Shown here piece after piece: positions 1 through 8,590 of a stretch of DNA of 64,000 nucleotides. The position numbers were made by a program, and so were the translations under genes. The notes below the pieces were generated by a model. The model searched no databases, had not been told where the DNA came from, and saw only the letters and a list, made by a program, of their open reading frames with translations. Location: contig JAYWHR010000009.1 of assembly GCA_043777675.1 (NCBI GenBank), positions 6,001 through 70,000 of the forward strand. Direction: 5' to 3'. The first letter of the stretch is position 1, and every line of letters begins with the position of its first letter. This DNA is from JANMDU01 sp043777675 (GTDB lineage Bacteria > Pseudomonadota > Gammaproteobacteria > Burkholderiales > Burkholderiaceae_C).

Positions 1-69
1 AGCGCGTCATCGCAGAGCAGTTGTGTCAGCCGTTGTTGAGTCGACCCAACCCTCATTTAAAATTGAGGT

Positions 70-1185
70 ATGCAAATCTCAGAATTAAACGCCCTGAACC
101 AGCAAGTCTTGCTGGCCTCTTTCATTTTTTCCTTTATTTTTGGCGCAATTGCACAGCGCACTCATTTTTGCACCATGGGTGCAGTCAGTGATGTTATCAA
201 CATGGGCGATTGGCAGCGCATGCGCCAGTGGGCTCTCGCTGCCGGCGTGGCAATGATTGGTTTTGGCGCATTGGTTTACCTAGGATGGGTTGATCCAAGC
301 AAAACTCTTTACGCGAGTAGCCGGGTGTTGTGGCTTTCCGCCATCGTGGGTGGGCTATTTTTTGGCTTTGGTATGGTTCTGGCCTCGGGTTGCGGCAGCA
401 AAACGCTGGTGCGCATTGGTGGCGGTAGCCTGAAATCTGTGATCGTTTTTATCGTCATGGGCGTGGCTGCTTTTGCCACACTTAAAGGCATGTCTGCCGT
501 GGCACGCGCAGCTACCGTTGATCGAGTTGCTATTGATTCAATAGCATATAGCGCTTTATCTATGCCGGCTACTGGCCTATTTGGTGTCAAAATCCAGCTT
601 GCGCAGCTCTTCGTGGCGGCTCTCGTGGGGGGTGGCTTGATCGTGTGGGCGCTGATCAGCAAAGAATTTCGCAGTTTCGATAATTTATTGGCTGGCCTCG
701 GTATTGGCAGCGTGATTACAGCCATGTGGTGGGCGAGCGGCTCACTGGGCTTTCTCACAGAGCATCCCGAGACTTTGCAAGAGGCTTTTCTAGCCACTAA
801 TTCTGGCCGCGCAGAAGCATTGAGCTTCGTTGCGCCTGTGGCCTACACCTTGGATTGGTTCATGTTTTTCAGCGATAAATCCAAAGTGATTACGTTGGGT
901 ATTGCGTCAGTCTTCGGTGTGATCATTGGCTCAGCTGTGACGGCTTTAGCCAGCAAAAGCTTTCGTTGGGAAGGATTTGGCGGCACGGAAGATGTGGCCA
1001 ATCATCTGGTGGGCGCTATGTTGATGGGCGTTGGCGGCGTCACGGCGATGGGCTGCACTGTCGGCCAAGGCTTAAGCGGTATCTCTACGCTGTCGATCAT
1101 GAGCTTCATCGCCGTAGCGGCCATCATCGCTGGAGCAGTGCTCGCCTTCAAGTATCAAATGTGGCGGCTGGAGAAGATGGCCTGA
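70..1185 (+). CDS. YeeE/YedE family (TsuA-like) sulfur-compound permease
   Basis: A 371-residue, very hydrophobic inner-membrane protein. It has the family's small Cys-containing motifs: HFCTMGA (Cys34), ASGCGSK (about Cys108) and AMGCTVGQG (about Cys329). In the thiosulfate channel TsuA such cysteines relay the substrate, so uptake of thiosulfate or a related sulfur compound is likely; the exact substrate is inferred. A dispersed repeat encodes about residues 153-171 (SIAYSALSMPATG) in frame, so this part is not ancestral to the family. The stop overlaps the start of tcdA (TGATG). The ATG at 70 sits within a small hairpin (CCTCA 51-55, TGAGG 64-68) that includes its GAGG ribosome-binding sequence. 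Confidence 0.85.
   Translation: MQISELNALNQQVLLASFIFSFIFGAIAQRTHFCTMGAVSDVINMGDWQRMRQWALAAGVAMIGFGALVYLGWVDPSKTLYASSRVLWLSAIVGGLFFGFGMVLASGCGSKTLVRIGGGSLKSVIVFIVMGVAAFATLKGMSAVARAATVDRVAIDSIAYSALSMPATGLFGVKIQLAQLFVAALVGGGLIVWALISKEFRSFDNLLAGLGIGSVITAMWWASGSLGFLTEHPETLQEAFLATNSGRAEALSFVAPVAYTLDWFMFFSDKSKVITLGIASVFGVIIGSAVTALASKSFRWEGFGGTEDVANHLVGAMLMGVGGVTAMGCTVGQGLSGISTLSIMSFIAVAAIIAGAVLAFKYQMWRLEKMA
527..584 (+). repeat. Dispersed repeat R1, inside the YeeE gene
   Basis: Copy of the ~50-bp family: arm GCTATTGATTCAATAGC, then GCGC and TATGCCGGCTAC, then a CCTATTT tail. It reads through in frame with the host gene, in the sense frame (SIAYSALSMPATG). Confidence 0.8.
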
Positions 1186-1982
1186 TGGAACATCCCGCGC
1201 CAAGCGCTCTGGCCGATCTTCAAAGAAGATTCAGTGGCTTAGAGCGCCTCTACGGCATGGATGGCGCAGCAGCTATTCGCGCTGCGCATGTAGCTGTCAT
1301 TGGCATTGGCGGCGTAGGCTCTTGGGCGGCGGAGGCGCTCGCGCGCAGCGGCGTAGGGCAAATCACCTTGATTGATTTTGACCAGGTAGCGGAGTCGAAT
1401 ATCAACCGACAGATTCATGCTGATTCCACTACGCTGGGCAAAGCAAAAGTTGATGCCATGCACGAGCGCATCGCTTTGATCCATCCGCAATGCAAAGTCA
1501 ATCGCATCGAAGAATTCGCCACGCCGGAAAATTGGCCTCTACTGGCTTCAGCAAACTTTTGCGCCGTGCTCGACTGCTGCGATCAGCAAAGCGCCAAAAC
1601 CGCGCTGGCTGCTTGGGCGCTTGACGAAACCAAGCGCCTCAAAAATCAAGCTCCTTTATTCATCACCAGCGGCGCAGCTGGCGGCAAGCGTCGCGCAGAC
1701 AAGGTAGAAATCGCCGATTTGAGCGAAACGACGCACGATCCGCTTTTGGCCGATCTGCGCTATCGCCTACGACGCCAGCACGGCGCAGCGCGCGAGAAAA
1801 AAATCGGTATTACTTGCGTCTTCAGCAAGGAAGCCGTTGCCCCACCTGATCCGTCCTGTGCAATTGAAGGGCTAGATAACAGCCTCAATTGCCACGGCTT
1901 TGGCTCAGTGGTCAGTGTGACAGCAAGTTTCGGCATGTGTGCAGCCGGTTGGGTGCTGGATCAGCTTGCGCTGAAGGCGTAA
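1185..1982 (+). CDS. tcdA: tRNA threonylcarbamoyladenosine dehydratase TcdA (CsdL)
   Basis: A 265-residue E1-like/ThiF-fold enzyme. It uses ATP to cyclise t6A at tRNA position 37 to ct6A. The Rossmann nucleotide-binding motif GIGGVG is at residues 40-45, followed by a strand ending in LIDFD and the family's NINRQIHA segment. The length matches E. coli TcdA (about 268). I start at the ATG at 1185, which overlaps the upstream stop. An upstream in-frame ATG at 966 would run deep into the YeeE gene and give a basic, unfamiliar N-terminus. The coupling to YeeE suggests co-transcription; no functional link is evident beyond possible sulfur-related chemistry. Confidence 0.92.
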   Translation: MEHPAPSALADLQRRFSGLERLYGMDGAAAIRAAHVAVIGIGGVGSWAAEALARSGVGQITLIDFDQVAESNINRQIHADSTTLGKAKVDAMHERIALIHPQCKVNRIEEFATPENWPLLASANFCAVLDCCDQQSAKTALAAWALDETKRLKNQAPLFITSGAAGGKRRADKVEIADLSETTHDPLLADLRYRLRRQHGAAREKKIGITCVFSKEAVAPPDPSCAIEGLDNSLNCHGFGSVVSVTASFGMCAAGWVLDQLALKA

Positions 1983-1988
1983 AATCAC

Positions 1989-2167
1989 GGTGCTTGCAGC
2001 CGTGTTGGGCTTTATATTCTTGTACCAATGCTCTTAGAGCCCGGGCTTGAAAATTGCTTCACAAGCGTGATCATCTCGCGTTAGATGAACCCAATGTGTT
2101 GCTGATCTCGCCCACCTGAACCCCGGTTCAGGATGCCGGTCTAGCACCAAGCTGCAAGCACCTTTTT
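1989..2167 (+). ncRNA. ssrS: 6S RNA
   Basis: A ~180-nt structured region between tcdA and the TauE gene. The closing stem GGTGCTTGCAG (1989-1999) pairs exactly with CTGCAAGCACC (2152-2162), followed by eight T residues (2163-2170), a good intrinsic terminator. The 3' half has the characteristic small hairpin CCTGAACCCCGGTTCAGG just after CCCA, as in 6S RNA, and the two long arms leave a central bulge. 6S RNA binds sigma70 RNA polymerase by mimicking an open promoter. In gammaproteobacteria it lies next to zapA; here zapA is 26 kb away. A covariance-model search would settle the call. Confidence 0.82.
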
Positions 2168-2170
2168 TTT
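2152..2170 (+). terminator. Intrinsic terminator of the 6S RNA gene
   Basis: The 3' strand of the closing stem of the 6S RNA (CTGCAAGCACC) is followed directly by T8, so the long stem doubles as a terminator hairpin. Confidence 0.75.
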
Positions 2171-2185
2171 GAAAACGATAACTAC

Positions 2186-3001
2186 ATGACGCTTGACCTT
2201 GTGCTCATCATTGAACTCCTCATCCTTGGCGTGGGCACTGGTTTTTTAGCTGGCTTACTGGGCATCGGAGGCGGGATGGTCATGGTGCCGTTTCTCACCT
2301 ACATCATGAGCACGCGCGGCGCAGCACCTGATCTGGCTGTGAAGATGGCGATTGCTACTTCCATGGCCACGATTATTTTTACGAGTATCTCCAGCGTCAG
2401 AGCGCATCACAAAAGAGGCGCTGTGCGCTGGGATATTGTGAAGGGTCTCGCACCCGGCATTGTGCTCGGCGGCTTAGTGGCGAGCTTGGGTGTGTTTGCA
2501 TTACTCAAAGGCTCGTGGCTGGCCATCTTTTTTGGTCTTTTTGTAAGCTTTTCTGCCACACAAATGTTCCTCGATAAAAAGCCTGCCCCCACGCGGCAAA
2601 TCCCAGGCACAGTCGGGCAGCTTGCAGGCGGTGGCGTGATTGGCTTTCTCTCAGGCCTCGTGGGCGCTGGCGGCGGCTTCATCAGCGTGCCGTTCATGAC
2701 GTGGTGCAACGTGGCGATTCACAATGCTGTGGCCACGTCTGCTGCGCTCGGCTTCCCAATAGCTGCGGTCAACGCCATCGGATACGCCATCAGCGGCCAA
2801 GACGTCAGCGGCCTGCCGCAAGGCTCGCTCGGCTACATCTGGCTGCCTGCCCTTGGCTTGATCGCCATCACCAGCGTGTTCATGGCTCCGGTAGGCGCCA
2901 AAGCTGCTCATGCCATGGATGTCAAGCGCTTGAAACGCGTGTTTGCCTGCATTTTGTATGTGCTCGCGGCGTATATGCTCTACAAAGGCATAGTTGCTTG
3001 A
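2186..3001 (+). CDS. TauE/SafE (DUF81) family permease
   Basis: A 271-residue inner-membrane protein with the family's internal duplication. Each half begins with a glycine-rich helix: GLLGIGGGMVMVPF near residue 24 and GLVGAGGGFISVPF near residue 155. Family members export sulfite or sulfoacetate or import other organic anions. With YeeE 1 kb upstream, a sulfur-oxyanion role is plausible but is an inference. The ATG at 2186 follows the 6S RNA terminator by 15 nt, so its promoter or a read-through transcript must cross that terminator. Confidence 0.85.
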   Translation: MTLDLVLIIELLILGVGTGFLAGLLGIGGGMVMVPFLTYIMSTRGAAPDLAVKMAIATSMATIIFTSISSVRAHHKRGAVRWDIVKGLAPGIVLGGLVASLGVFALLKGSWLAIFFGLFVSFSATQMFLDKKPAPTRQIPGTVGQLAGGGVIGFLSGLVGAGGGFISVPFMTWCNVAIHNAVATSAALGFPIAAVNAIGYAISGQDVSGLPQGSLGYIWLPALGLIAITSVFMAPVGAKAAHAMDVKRLKRVFACILYVLAAYMLYKGIVA

Positions 3002-3060
3002 CAAAGATAACTTTGTGCGAACTCAGTCTGCTACTGGCTAAAATTAGTTAGACTGAGCTG

Positions 3061-4401
3061 ATGATCATCCCCCAGCTTAGTCGAAAACAACAACTCATTG
3101 CAGGCGCTGGATTTCTGCTCGTGTTAGCCATCATCATTTGGGCTCTGACACGCTACATCAGCCCCGCGCCACCACGCACAGTCACGATGACCACCGGCGC
3201 AGCCGATGGTGCTTACCACCACTTTGGCGAGAAATACCAAGCCTACTTGAAAGCCAATGGCATCAAATTAGAGCTTCAAACGTCTGTTGGATCCGTGCAA
3301 AACCTAGAGCGGTTGCAGGATAAAGCAATGAACGCCGGTTTTGTGCAAGGTGGACTGGGTCAGCTCAGTATCGATCCGACGGAAGATGAAGAGAAAACAC
3401 CACTGCGCTCGCTCGCGGTGATTGGCTTTGAGCCGCTGTGGGTGTTTGCTCAAAATCCAGAGATGGCCAAGAAACTATCAGGTAGTTTGCAGGGCTTGAA
3501 AGGCCTGCGCATCGCTGTGGGTGCAGAGGGCAGCGGCACGCGTAAAGTCGCACTTGAACTGCTCAAAGCCTACGGCATCACCGCGCAAAACGCCACGCTT
3601 GAGGCCAACTCCGGTATGGTTGCCACACAGGCTCTTCTCGATAAAAAACTTGATGCCGTCATCTTGATCGCATCGCCGCAAGCGCCAACAGTGCAAAAAC
3701 TGCTCGATCCTAGCAGCGCGGTTTCATTGATCAACCTCGAACACGCTGAAGGAATTGCTCGCCGCCTACCCTATCTGAGCACGGTTGTGCTCAAAGCTGG
3801 CTCGGTCGATCCTTCCAGTAAAACGCCTGCCCAAGACATCACCCTGCTCACCACCACCGCCAATCTCGTCGTGCGGCAAGACACGCATCCTGCGATTGCC
3901 TATCTGCTCTTGGAAGCCGCGCGCGAAACGCACAAGGGCGCAACTTTGTTCAATCGCCCCAGCGAGTTTCCGCATCCGCGCGGCACAGACTTCCCGCTTT
4001 CCGAAGAAGCCGCGCGCTATTTCAAAGATGGCCGTCCTTTTTTGCAGCGCTACTTGCCGTTTTGGTTGGCTAATGCGTTGCAGCGCCTACTCTTGATTCT
4101 GATTCCTTTAGCAGCCATTGGCATCCCCGTACTCAAGCTGATTCCCAGCTTGATGCAATTCAAAGAGAAAAATCGTTTGTATCGCCGTTATGGGCAATTG
4201 CTAGAAATTGAAACGGATATTCGCTCACGCCAAATGAGCAAGGAAGAAATCATGCAAGCCCGCGCCAAGCTCGATCAAATAGAACAAAGCATCAACAACA
4301 CCAAATTCACTCTAGAATTTGCCGATCGCGTCTACACATTGCGCCAACATATCGAGTTAGTACGCAGCCAGTTGCAAAAAGAGCAAAGCCTACTTACCTG
4401 A
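3061..4401 (+). CDS. Membrane-anchored TAXI family TRAP solute-binding protein
   Basis: A 446-residue protein. Residues 12-30 are an N-terminal membrane anchor rather than a cleavable signal. A TAXI-type ligand-binding domain follows (VTMTTGAADGAYHHFGE near residue 40; AVGAEGSGTRKVALELL near 150). A second membrane segment lies at about 340-365, and then a 75-residue charged coiled coil to the end. Ordinary TAXI proteins are soluble and about 320 residues, like the one at 19999-20952. No TRAP permease of the fused type is adjacent. The layout suggests a periplasmic sensor domain held between two membrane helices with a cytoplasmic coiled coil, possibly signalling rather than transport. The binding-domain call is firm, the role is not. 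Confidence 0.8.
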   Translation: MIIPQLSRKQQLIAGAGFLLVLAIIIWALTRYISPAPPRTVTMTTGAADGAYHHFGEKYQAYLKANGIKLELQTSVGSVQNLERLQDKAMNAGFVQGGLGQLSIDPTEDEEKTPLRSLAVIGFEPLWVFAQNPEMAKKLSGSLQGLKGLRIAVGAEGSGTRKVALELLKAYGITAQNATLEANSGMVATQALLDKKLDAVILIASPQAPTVQKLLDPSSAVSLINLEHAEGIARRLPYLSTVVLKAGSVDPSSKTPAQDITLLTTTANLVVRQDTHPAIAYLLLEAARETHKGATLFNRPSEFPHPRGTDFPLSEEAARYFKDGRPFLQRYLPFWLANALQRLLLILIPLAAIGIPVLKLIPSLMQFKEKNRLYRRYGQLLEIETDIRSRQMSKEEIMQARAKLDQIEQSINNTKFTLEFADRVYTLRQHIELVRSQLQKEQSLLT

Positions 4402-4409
4402 GGATCAAC

Positions 4410-5423
4410 ATGAAAATCATCATCACCGGTGGTGCCGGCTTTGTCGGAGCGCGTTTAGCTCGCGAGCTGCTTGAACGCGGCGCTTTGAGTCTGCGCGGCC
4501 ATGCCGCACAGCGCATCTCCAGCCTCGTGATCGCAGATCGCATAGCCGCGCCTGCTGATTTTGCTGCAGACCCTCGGATCATCAGCGAAGTGGGCGATCT
4601 GTTTGATCAACTGCAAAGCACGCCCGCCAATTTGCTCGCTCGGCATGCGGATGCGGCCGCCATCTTTCATATGGCAGCCGCAGTGAGCGGAGAATGCGAA
4701 GCCAATTTCGATCTAGGCATGCGCAGCAATTACGCAACCACGCATGCCCTGCTGGACAGGTGCCGAGCATTGAAGACACAACCCACGGTGTTTTTCGCCA
4801 GCTCCATCGCCGTTTTTGGCACCACAGCGCATCATGCGTTTCCCCACGAGATTGTGGACACGACCCTGCCCACACCACAAACCAGCTACGGTGTCCAGAA
4901 GCTCATCGGCGAGCAGCTTATGGCCGACTACGCTCGTAAAGGCTTCATCTGGGCTCGCACAGCGCGCTTGGCTACCGTCTCTGTGCGCGCAGGCCAGCCC
5001 AACGGTGCAGCCTCGGGATTTTTCAGCGGCATGATCCGCGAGCCCTTGAAGGGCATCCGATGCACGATTCCAGTCAAGCCTGATGTGGTGCATTCGCTTT
5101 CCTCGCCCGGTAAAACCGTTGAGCACATCATCGCCTGTATGGAGACAAGCGACGCAGATTGGGGCTCAGTGACAGCACTCAACTTGCCCGCCGTGCCAAC
5201 CACAGTGGGCGAGATGGCCAACACGTTGCGCCTCGTTGCAGGCGATCACGCGCACGCCCTGCTTGATTGGCAAATTGATCCCGCCGTGGAGCGCATCGTC
5301 AGCGGCTGGCCTACGCGCATGGGCTCGCCCCGTGCGCAAGCGCTGGGCATGAAACCAAATGCAAGTTTTGAAGAAATTGTGCGCTCGCATATTGCTGAAA
5401 ACCATCCAGAAATGACAGTTTAA
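4410..5423 (+). CDS. denD: NAD-dependent epimerase/dehydratase, DenD-like (D-erythronate dehydrogenase family)
   Basis: A 337-residue extended short-chain dehydrogenase. The NAD-binding motif TGGAGFVG is at residues 6-13, a catalytic serine in ASSIAVFG near residue 131, and YxxxK as Tyr159/Lys163 in TSYGVQKL. The N-terminal pattern IITGGAGFVGARLARELLER is typical of DenD, which oxidises D-erythronate at C2 in four-carbon sugar-acid catabolism. The TRAP transporter downstream fits uptake of such an acid, but no kinase/isomerase partners (DenK, OtnC, OtnI) are in view, so the substrate is inferred. Confidence 0.72.
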   Translation: MKIIITGGAGFVGARLARELLERGALSLRGHAAQRISSLVIADRIAAPADFAADPRIISEVGDLFDQLQSTPANLLARHADAAAIFHMAAAVSGECEANFDLGMRSNYATTHALLDRCRALKTQPTVFFASSIAVFGTTAHHAFPHEIVDTTLPTPQTSYGVQKLIGEQLMADYARKGFIWARTARLATVSVRAGQPNGAASGFFSGMIREPLKGIRCTIPVKPDVVHSLSSPGKTVEHIIACMETSDADWGSVTALNLPAVPTTVGEMANTLRLVAGDHAHALLDWQIDPAVERIVSGWPTRMGSPRAQALGMKPNASFEEIVRSHIAENHPEMTV

Positions 5424-5448
5424 ATGCCGCAAGGTCTGAGGGCATCCC

Positions 5449-5477
5449 CTAGCCCCGAGCCAGCCATATCGGGCTAG
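5449..5477 (+). other. Hairpin between denD and dctP
   Basis: CTAGCCC (5449-5455) pairs with GGGCTAG (5471-5477) across a 15-nt loop. No T tract follows, so it is more likely an mRNA processing or stability element or a weak terminator. Confidence 0.4.
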
Positions 5478-5505
5478 ACTGTTATCACTTAATTTGGAGA
5501 CTTCT

Positions 5506-6489
5506 ATGCTACTGACTCGCCGCCTTTCTACTGTCTTCCTTGCAGCCGCTGCCGCAGCAGGCTTCATGAGCAGCGCCATCGCGCAAACCACGATGCGTAT
5601 CAGCATCTCAGTAGCGCAAAATTCGCATCAAGGCGTAGCGATTGACACCTTCGCGCGCGAAGTCGAAAAGCGCACTGCTGGCCGCTACAAAATTCAAGCT
5701 TTCTACTCTGGCGCTCTTGGCGGAGAGCGCGAGAGCATTGAAGCCGTGCAACTCGGCACGCAGGAGCTTACCTTCTCCTCCACGGGCCCGGTGCCCAATT
5801 TCGTGCCTAGCGCCCGCATCTTAGACATTCCTTTCCTATTCCGTGATAAAGCCCATGCTCGCGCTGTGCTAGATGGCCAAATCGGCCAAGACATGCTCAA
5901 GGAGTTCGAGCCTAAAGGCTTCAAAGCTCTGGCTTGGGGAGAAAACGGCGTGCGCCACATGACCAACAGCAAACGCTCGGTCAACAGCCCCGATGATTTG
6001 AAGGGACTGAAAATGCGCACGATGGAAAACCCAGTCCACGTCGCGGCTTACAAAGGTTTTGGCATCGTTACCACACCCATGGCTTTCCCTGAAGTGTTCA
6101 CCGCTTTGCAACAAGGCACTGTGGATGGTCAAGAAAATCCATTGTCCGTGATCATGGCGGCTAAGTTTGACCAAGTGCAAAAGCACCTCTCGCTGACTGG
6201 CCATGTCTATTCCCCTGCTATTTTTCTCATGAGCAAAGGCACATTCGACAAGCTGTCTGCAGCTGACAAAACAGCTTTCCTCGAAGCCGCCAAAGAAGGC
6301 GCAAAAGTAGGCCGCGCACGCGTGGATGAGGATGACACTAAAGGCGTAGCTGAGCTGCGCAGCAAAGGCATGACCGTGGTGGAAAACGTGGACAAAGCCA
6401 AATTCATTTCTGCGCTCACGCCTGTGAATGCAGAATTTGAAAAGCAGTTTGGCAAGGCCAACATTGATCGCATTCGTGCAGTGAAATGA
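5506..6489 (+). CDS. dctP: TRAP transporter solute-binding protein DctP family
   Basis: A 327-residue periplasmic receptor. The signal peptide covers residues 1-26 (MLLTRRLS, an Ala-rich core, then SSAIAQ). The DctP fold shows in the GERESIEAVQLGTQE and NPVHVAAYKGFG segments and in TVDGQENP, which is part of the ligand pocket region. I start at the ATG at 5506, preceded by GGAG six nt upstream. A TTG twelve nt earlier is the only in-frame alternative. It delivers its ligand to the DctQM permease encoded next; a carboxylate ligand is expected, probably a sugar acid given denD. Confidence 0.9.
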   Translation: MLLTRRLSTVFLAAAAAAGFMSSAIAQTTMRISISVAQNSHQGVAIDTFAREVEKRTAGRYKIQAFYSGALGGERESIEAVQLGTQELTFSSTGPVPNFVPSARILDIPFLFRDKAHARAVLDGQIGQDMLKEFEPKGFKALAWGENGVRHMTNSKRSVNSPDDLKGLKMRTMENPVHVAAYKGFGIVTTPMAFPEVFTALQQGTVDGQENPLSVIMAAKFDQVQKHLSLTGHVYSPAIFLMSKGTFDKLSAADKTAFLEAAKEGAKVGRARVDEDDTKGVAELRSKGMTVVENVDKAKFISALTPVNAEFEKQFGKANIDRIRAVK

Positions 6490-6497
6490 TAGCTCGG

Positions 6498-6555
6498 ATT
6501 GCTATATTATTAATAGCATTCTGCGCATATAATACGCCGGCAAACCATGGTTTTC
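6498..6555 (+). repeat. Dispersed repeat R2, between dctP and dctQ
   Basis: Arm TTGCTATATTATTAATAGC, then CTGCGCATATAATACGCCGGC. The 3' half is the left strand of a strong hairpin (next entry). Confidence 0.8.
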
Positions 6556-6570
6556 GGCGTATTTTTATTT
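6531..6570 (+). terminator. Hairpin with T-rich tail inside the TRAP operon
   Basis: AATACGCCG (6531-6539) pairs with CGGCGTATT (6555-6563). An inner stem AAACC/GGTTT continues the helix, and TTTATTT follows. This looks like a partial terminator lowering permease expression relative to the more abundant binding protein, a common need in such operons. It is built partly from repeat R2. Confidence 0.65.
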
Positions 6571-6590
6571 GAAATCTGGCTAAAAATTAC

Positions 6591-7085
6591 ATGAAAACTG
6601 CCTTCCTCAAGTTTGAAAGCTTCACTACAGCGCTGGCCATGGCCATTGCGTGTGCGATGCTGGCCATCGCCTCGAGTCTGGGCATGTTCCAGATCATCAC
6701 GCGCTTCGTGCTCGAGCGCCCTGCGGAATGGACGGAGGTGCTGATTCGTTTCAGTTTGATCTGGATGGTCTTTATGGGAATCGCCGCCGCATTTCGCCAA
6801 GGCGCGATGGTGAGTGTGGATGTGCTGTATCGCTGGAGCCCGCCCAAAATTAAGCGTGTGCTCGATTACGTCGTAACAATCGCCGCTTTGATTTTAATTT
6901 TCGTCATCATTTGGTGGGGTTGGGATTACGCGAATCGAGGCAAAGTACAAACGACGATTGGCTTAGAGGATGTGAGTATGTTTTGGGCATATTTGGCTAT
7001 GCCAGTGGGTGGAGTTTTCAGCGCTATCGGCATCATCGGTAATTTGCTGGATCCACAGCGCCTCGAGTTGGAGACTGCACAATGA
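6591..7085 (+). CDS. dctQ: TRAP transporter small permease DctQ
   Basis: A 164-residue protein with four predicted membrane helices (about residues 12-35, 50-70, 90-112, 128-150). It has the DctQ hallmark RPAEWTEVLIRFSLIW after helix 1 and a charged segment before helix 3. It forms the membrane complex with DctM. Its stop overlaps the dctM start (ATGA). Confidence 0.88.
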   Translation: MKTAFLKFESFTTALAMAIACAMLAIASSLGMFQIITRFVLERPAEWTEVLIRFSLIWMVFMGIAAAFRQGAMVSVDVLYRWSPPKIKRVLDYVVTIAALILIFVIIWWGWDYANRGKVQTTIGLEDVSMFWAYLAMPVGGVFSAIGIIGNLLDPQRLELETAQ

Positions 7086-8356
7086 GTTCAATGATGGTTC
7101 TCACGATGGTGCTGTGCTTCGCATTGACCATTTCCGTGGCAGTGTCGATTGGCCTGTCTGCACTTGTTGGTATTCAAATCAGCAATGTGAATATGCTGAT
7201 CTCAGTCAAGGAGATGTTTTCTTCGATCAACAAATTTCCTCTAGCTGCGATTCCGTTTTTCATTCTTGCCGGCAACATCATGGAAACGGGTGGTATCTCG
7301 CGCCGCTTAGTTGAGTTTGCAAAATCCATCGTAGGTGGCGTGCAAGGCGGCTTGCCCATGACATGCGTGCTGACTTGCATGATTTTTGCGGCGGTAAGCG
7401 GATCTTCGGTTGCAACGACATTTGCAGTGGGCGCGATTCTCATTCCCGCTCTCATCAAACATGGCTACCCCACGCCTTATGCTGCAGCACTGCAAGCTAC
7501 CAGCGCCGAGCTTGGCGTGATCATCCCGCCAAGTATTCCGATGATTTTGTACGGCGTGAGCGCTGAAGTCTCCATTGGCGAGCTCTTCATTGCTGGCTTT
7601 GGCCCGGGCATTTTGATCGGCTTGGCGCTGATGCTCTATGTGTACGTTTATTGCCGCATCAAAGGCTATGGTAAGAATGATGGCGATGGGCGCCTATCCT
7701 TCCTGAATGCCTCCTGGCAAGCCGGCTGGGCGCTGATGATGCCTGTGATCATTTTGGGCGGCATCTATGGCGGCATTTTCACGCCTACAGAAGCCTCCGC
7801 AGTGGCCGTGTTTTACGCGCTGATCGTTGGCATGTTGATCTACCGCGAGATCAAAATCGCCGATCTCTACAAAATCCTGAAAAAATCCGTGATCTCCAGT
7901 GCAGTGATCATGTTCATCATTGCCAATGCTGGTCTTTTCGCCTTCCTGATCACGCGCGCCGGCGTGCCAGATGCGATTGGCCAATATTTGAAAGAAGTGC
8001 TGCAAAGCCCAGCGATGTTCTTGCTGGGCGTGAACGCTGCACTTTTCGTGATCGGCATGTTTATTGAGACCAGCGCGGCAATCATTGTGCTCGCCCCAAT
8101 TCTCGCGCCAGTAGCCATGCATTTCGGCATCGATCCCGTACATTTTGGGCTGATCATGGTGGTGAACTTGGCGCTAGGCATGATCACCCCGCCCTTCGGT
8201 GTGAACCTGTTCGCCGCGTGTACCGTTGCCCGAATATCGCTGGATCGCATCATCCCCTACTTGCTGCCTTTTGTGCTCGTGATTTTGGGCTGCTTGATGC
8301 TGATCACCTATATCCCAGCGATCAGCTTGACTTTGCGGGATCTCGCCTACAAATAA
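7082..8356 (+). CDS. dctM: TRAP transporter large permease DctM
   Basis: A 424-residue protein with about 12 membrane helices and the DctM signatures FFILAGNIMETGGISRRL, AAVSGSSVATTFAVG and GVIIPPSIPMILYG. These segments form the Na+-coupled transport domain. It is translationally coupled to dctQ by a 4-nt overlap. Length and motif order are typical of a complete, functional subunit. Confidence 0.93.
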   Translation: MSSMMVLTMVLCFALTISVAVSIGLSALVGIQISNVNMLISVKEMFSSINKFPLAAIPFFILAGNIMETGGISRRLVEFAKSIVGGVQGGLPMTCVLTCMIFAAVSGSSVATTFAVGAILIPALIKHGYPTPYAAALQATSAELGVIIPPSIPMILYGVSAEVSIGELFIAGFGPGILIGLALMLYVYVYCRIKGYGKNDGDGRLSFLNASWQAGWALMMPVIILGGIYGGIFTPTEASAVAVFYALIVGMLIYREIKIADLYKILKKSVISSAVIMFIIANAGLFAFLITRAGVPDAIGQYLKEVLQSPAMFLLGVNAALFVIGMFIETSAAIIVLAPILAPVAMHFGIDPVHFGLIMVVNLALGMITPPFGVNLFAACTVARISLDRIIPYLLPFVLVILGCLMLITYIPAISLTLRDLAYK

Positions 8357-8384
8357 GGCATCGAGCTCACGTACAATTGCGTTT

Positions 8385-8590
8385 GCTTGGAGAGAATTCT
8401 TCAATGAATCGCCGAAGGCGCAGCTTCTTGTGAAGTGAACGCTCAGGCAAAAAGGACAAGCACCGAAGATCGCGAGGTTTTCGCATTCTGTTGGAGAGAG
8501 CTTGCATGCAAAGTGCGAGCCACCGAAGGGGCAAGTGGCGAGAATCTTCTCGCCTTGAATCTCTCAGGTAAAGCGGACAACAGGGTTTCA
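8385..8590 (+). promoter_or_regulatory. Tandem glycine riboswitch
   Basis: Two aptamers lie in series upstream of gcvT. Aptamer 1 runs about 8385-8461 (TTGGAGAGAATTC, CGCCGAAGGCGCAG, CGCTCAGGCAAAAGGACAA-type end). Aptamer 2 runs about 8488-8588 (TTGGAGAGAGC, CCACCGAAGGGGCAAG, TCTCAGGTAAAGCGGACAA). The GGAGAG, CCGAAGG and CTCAGGnAAA..GGACA blocks are diagnostic. In known cases glycine binding turns on the cleavage-system operon. The gcvT start follows by about 57 nt. Confidence 0.95.
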
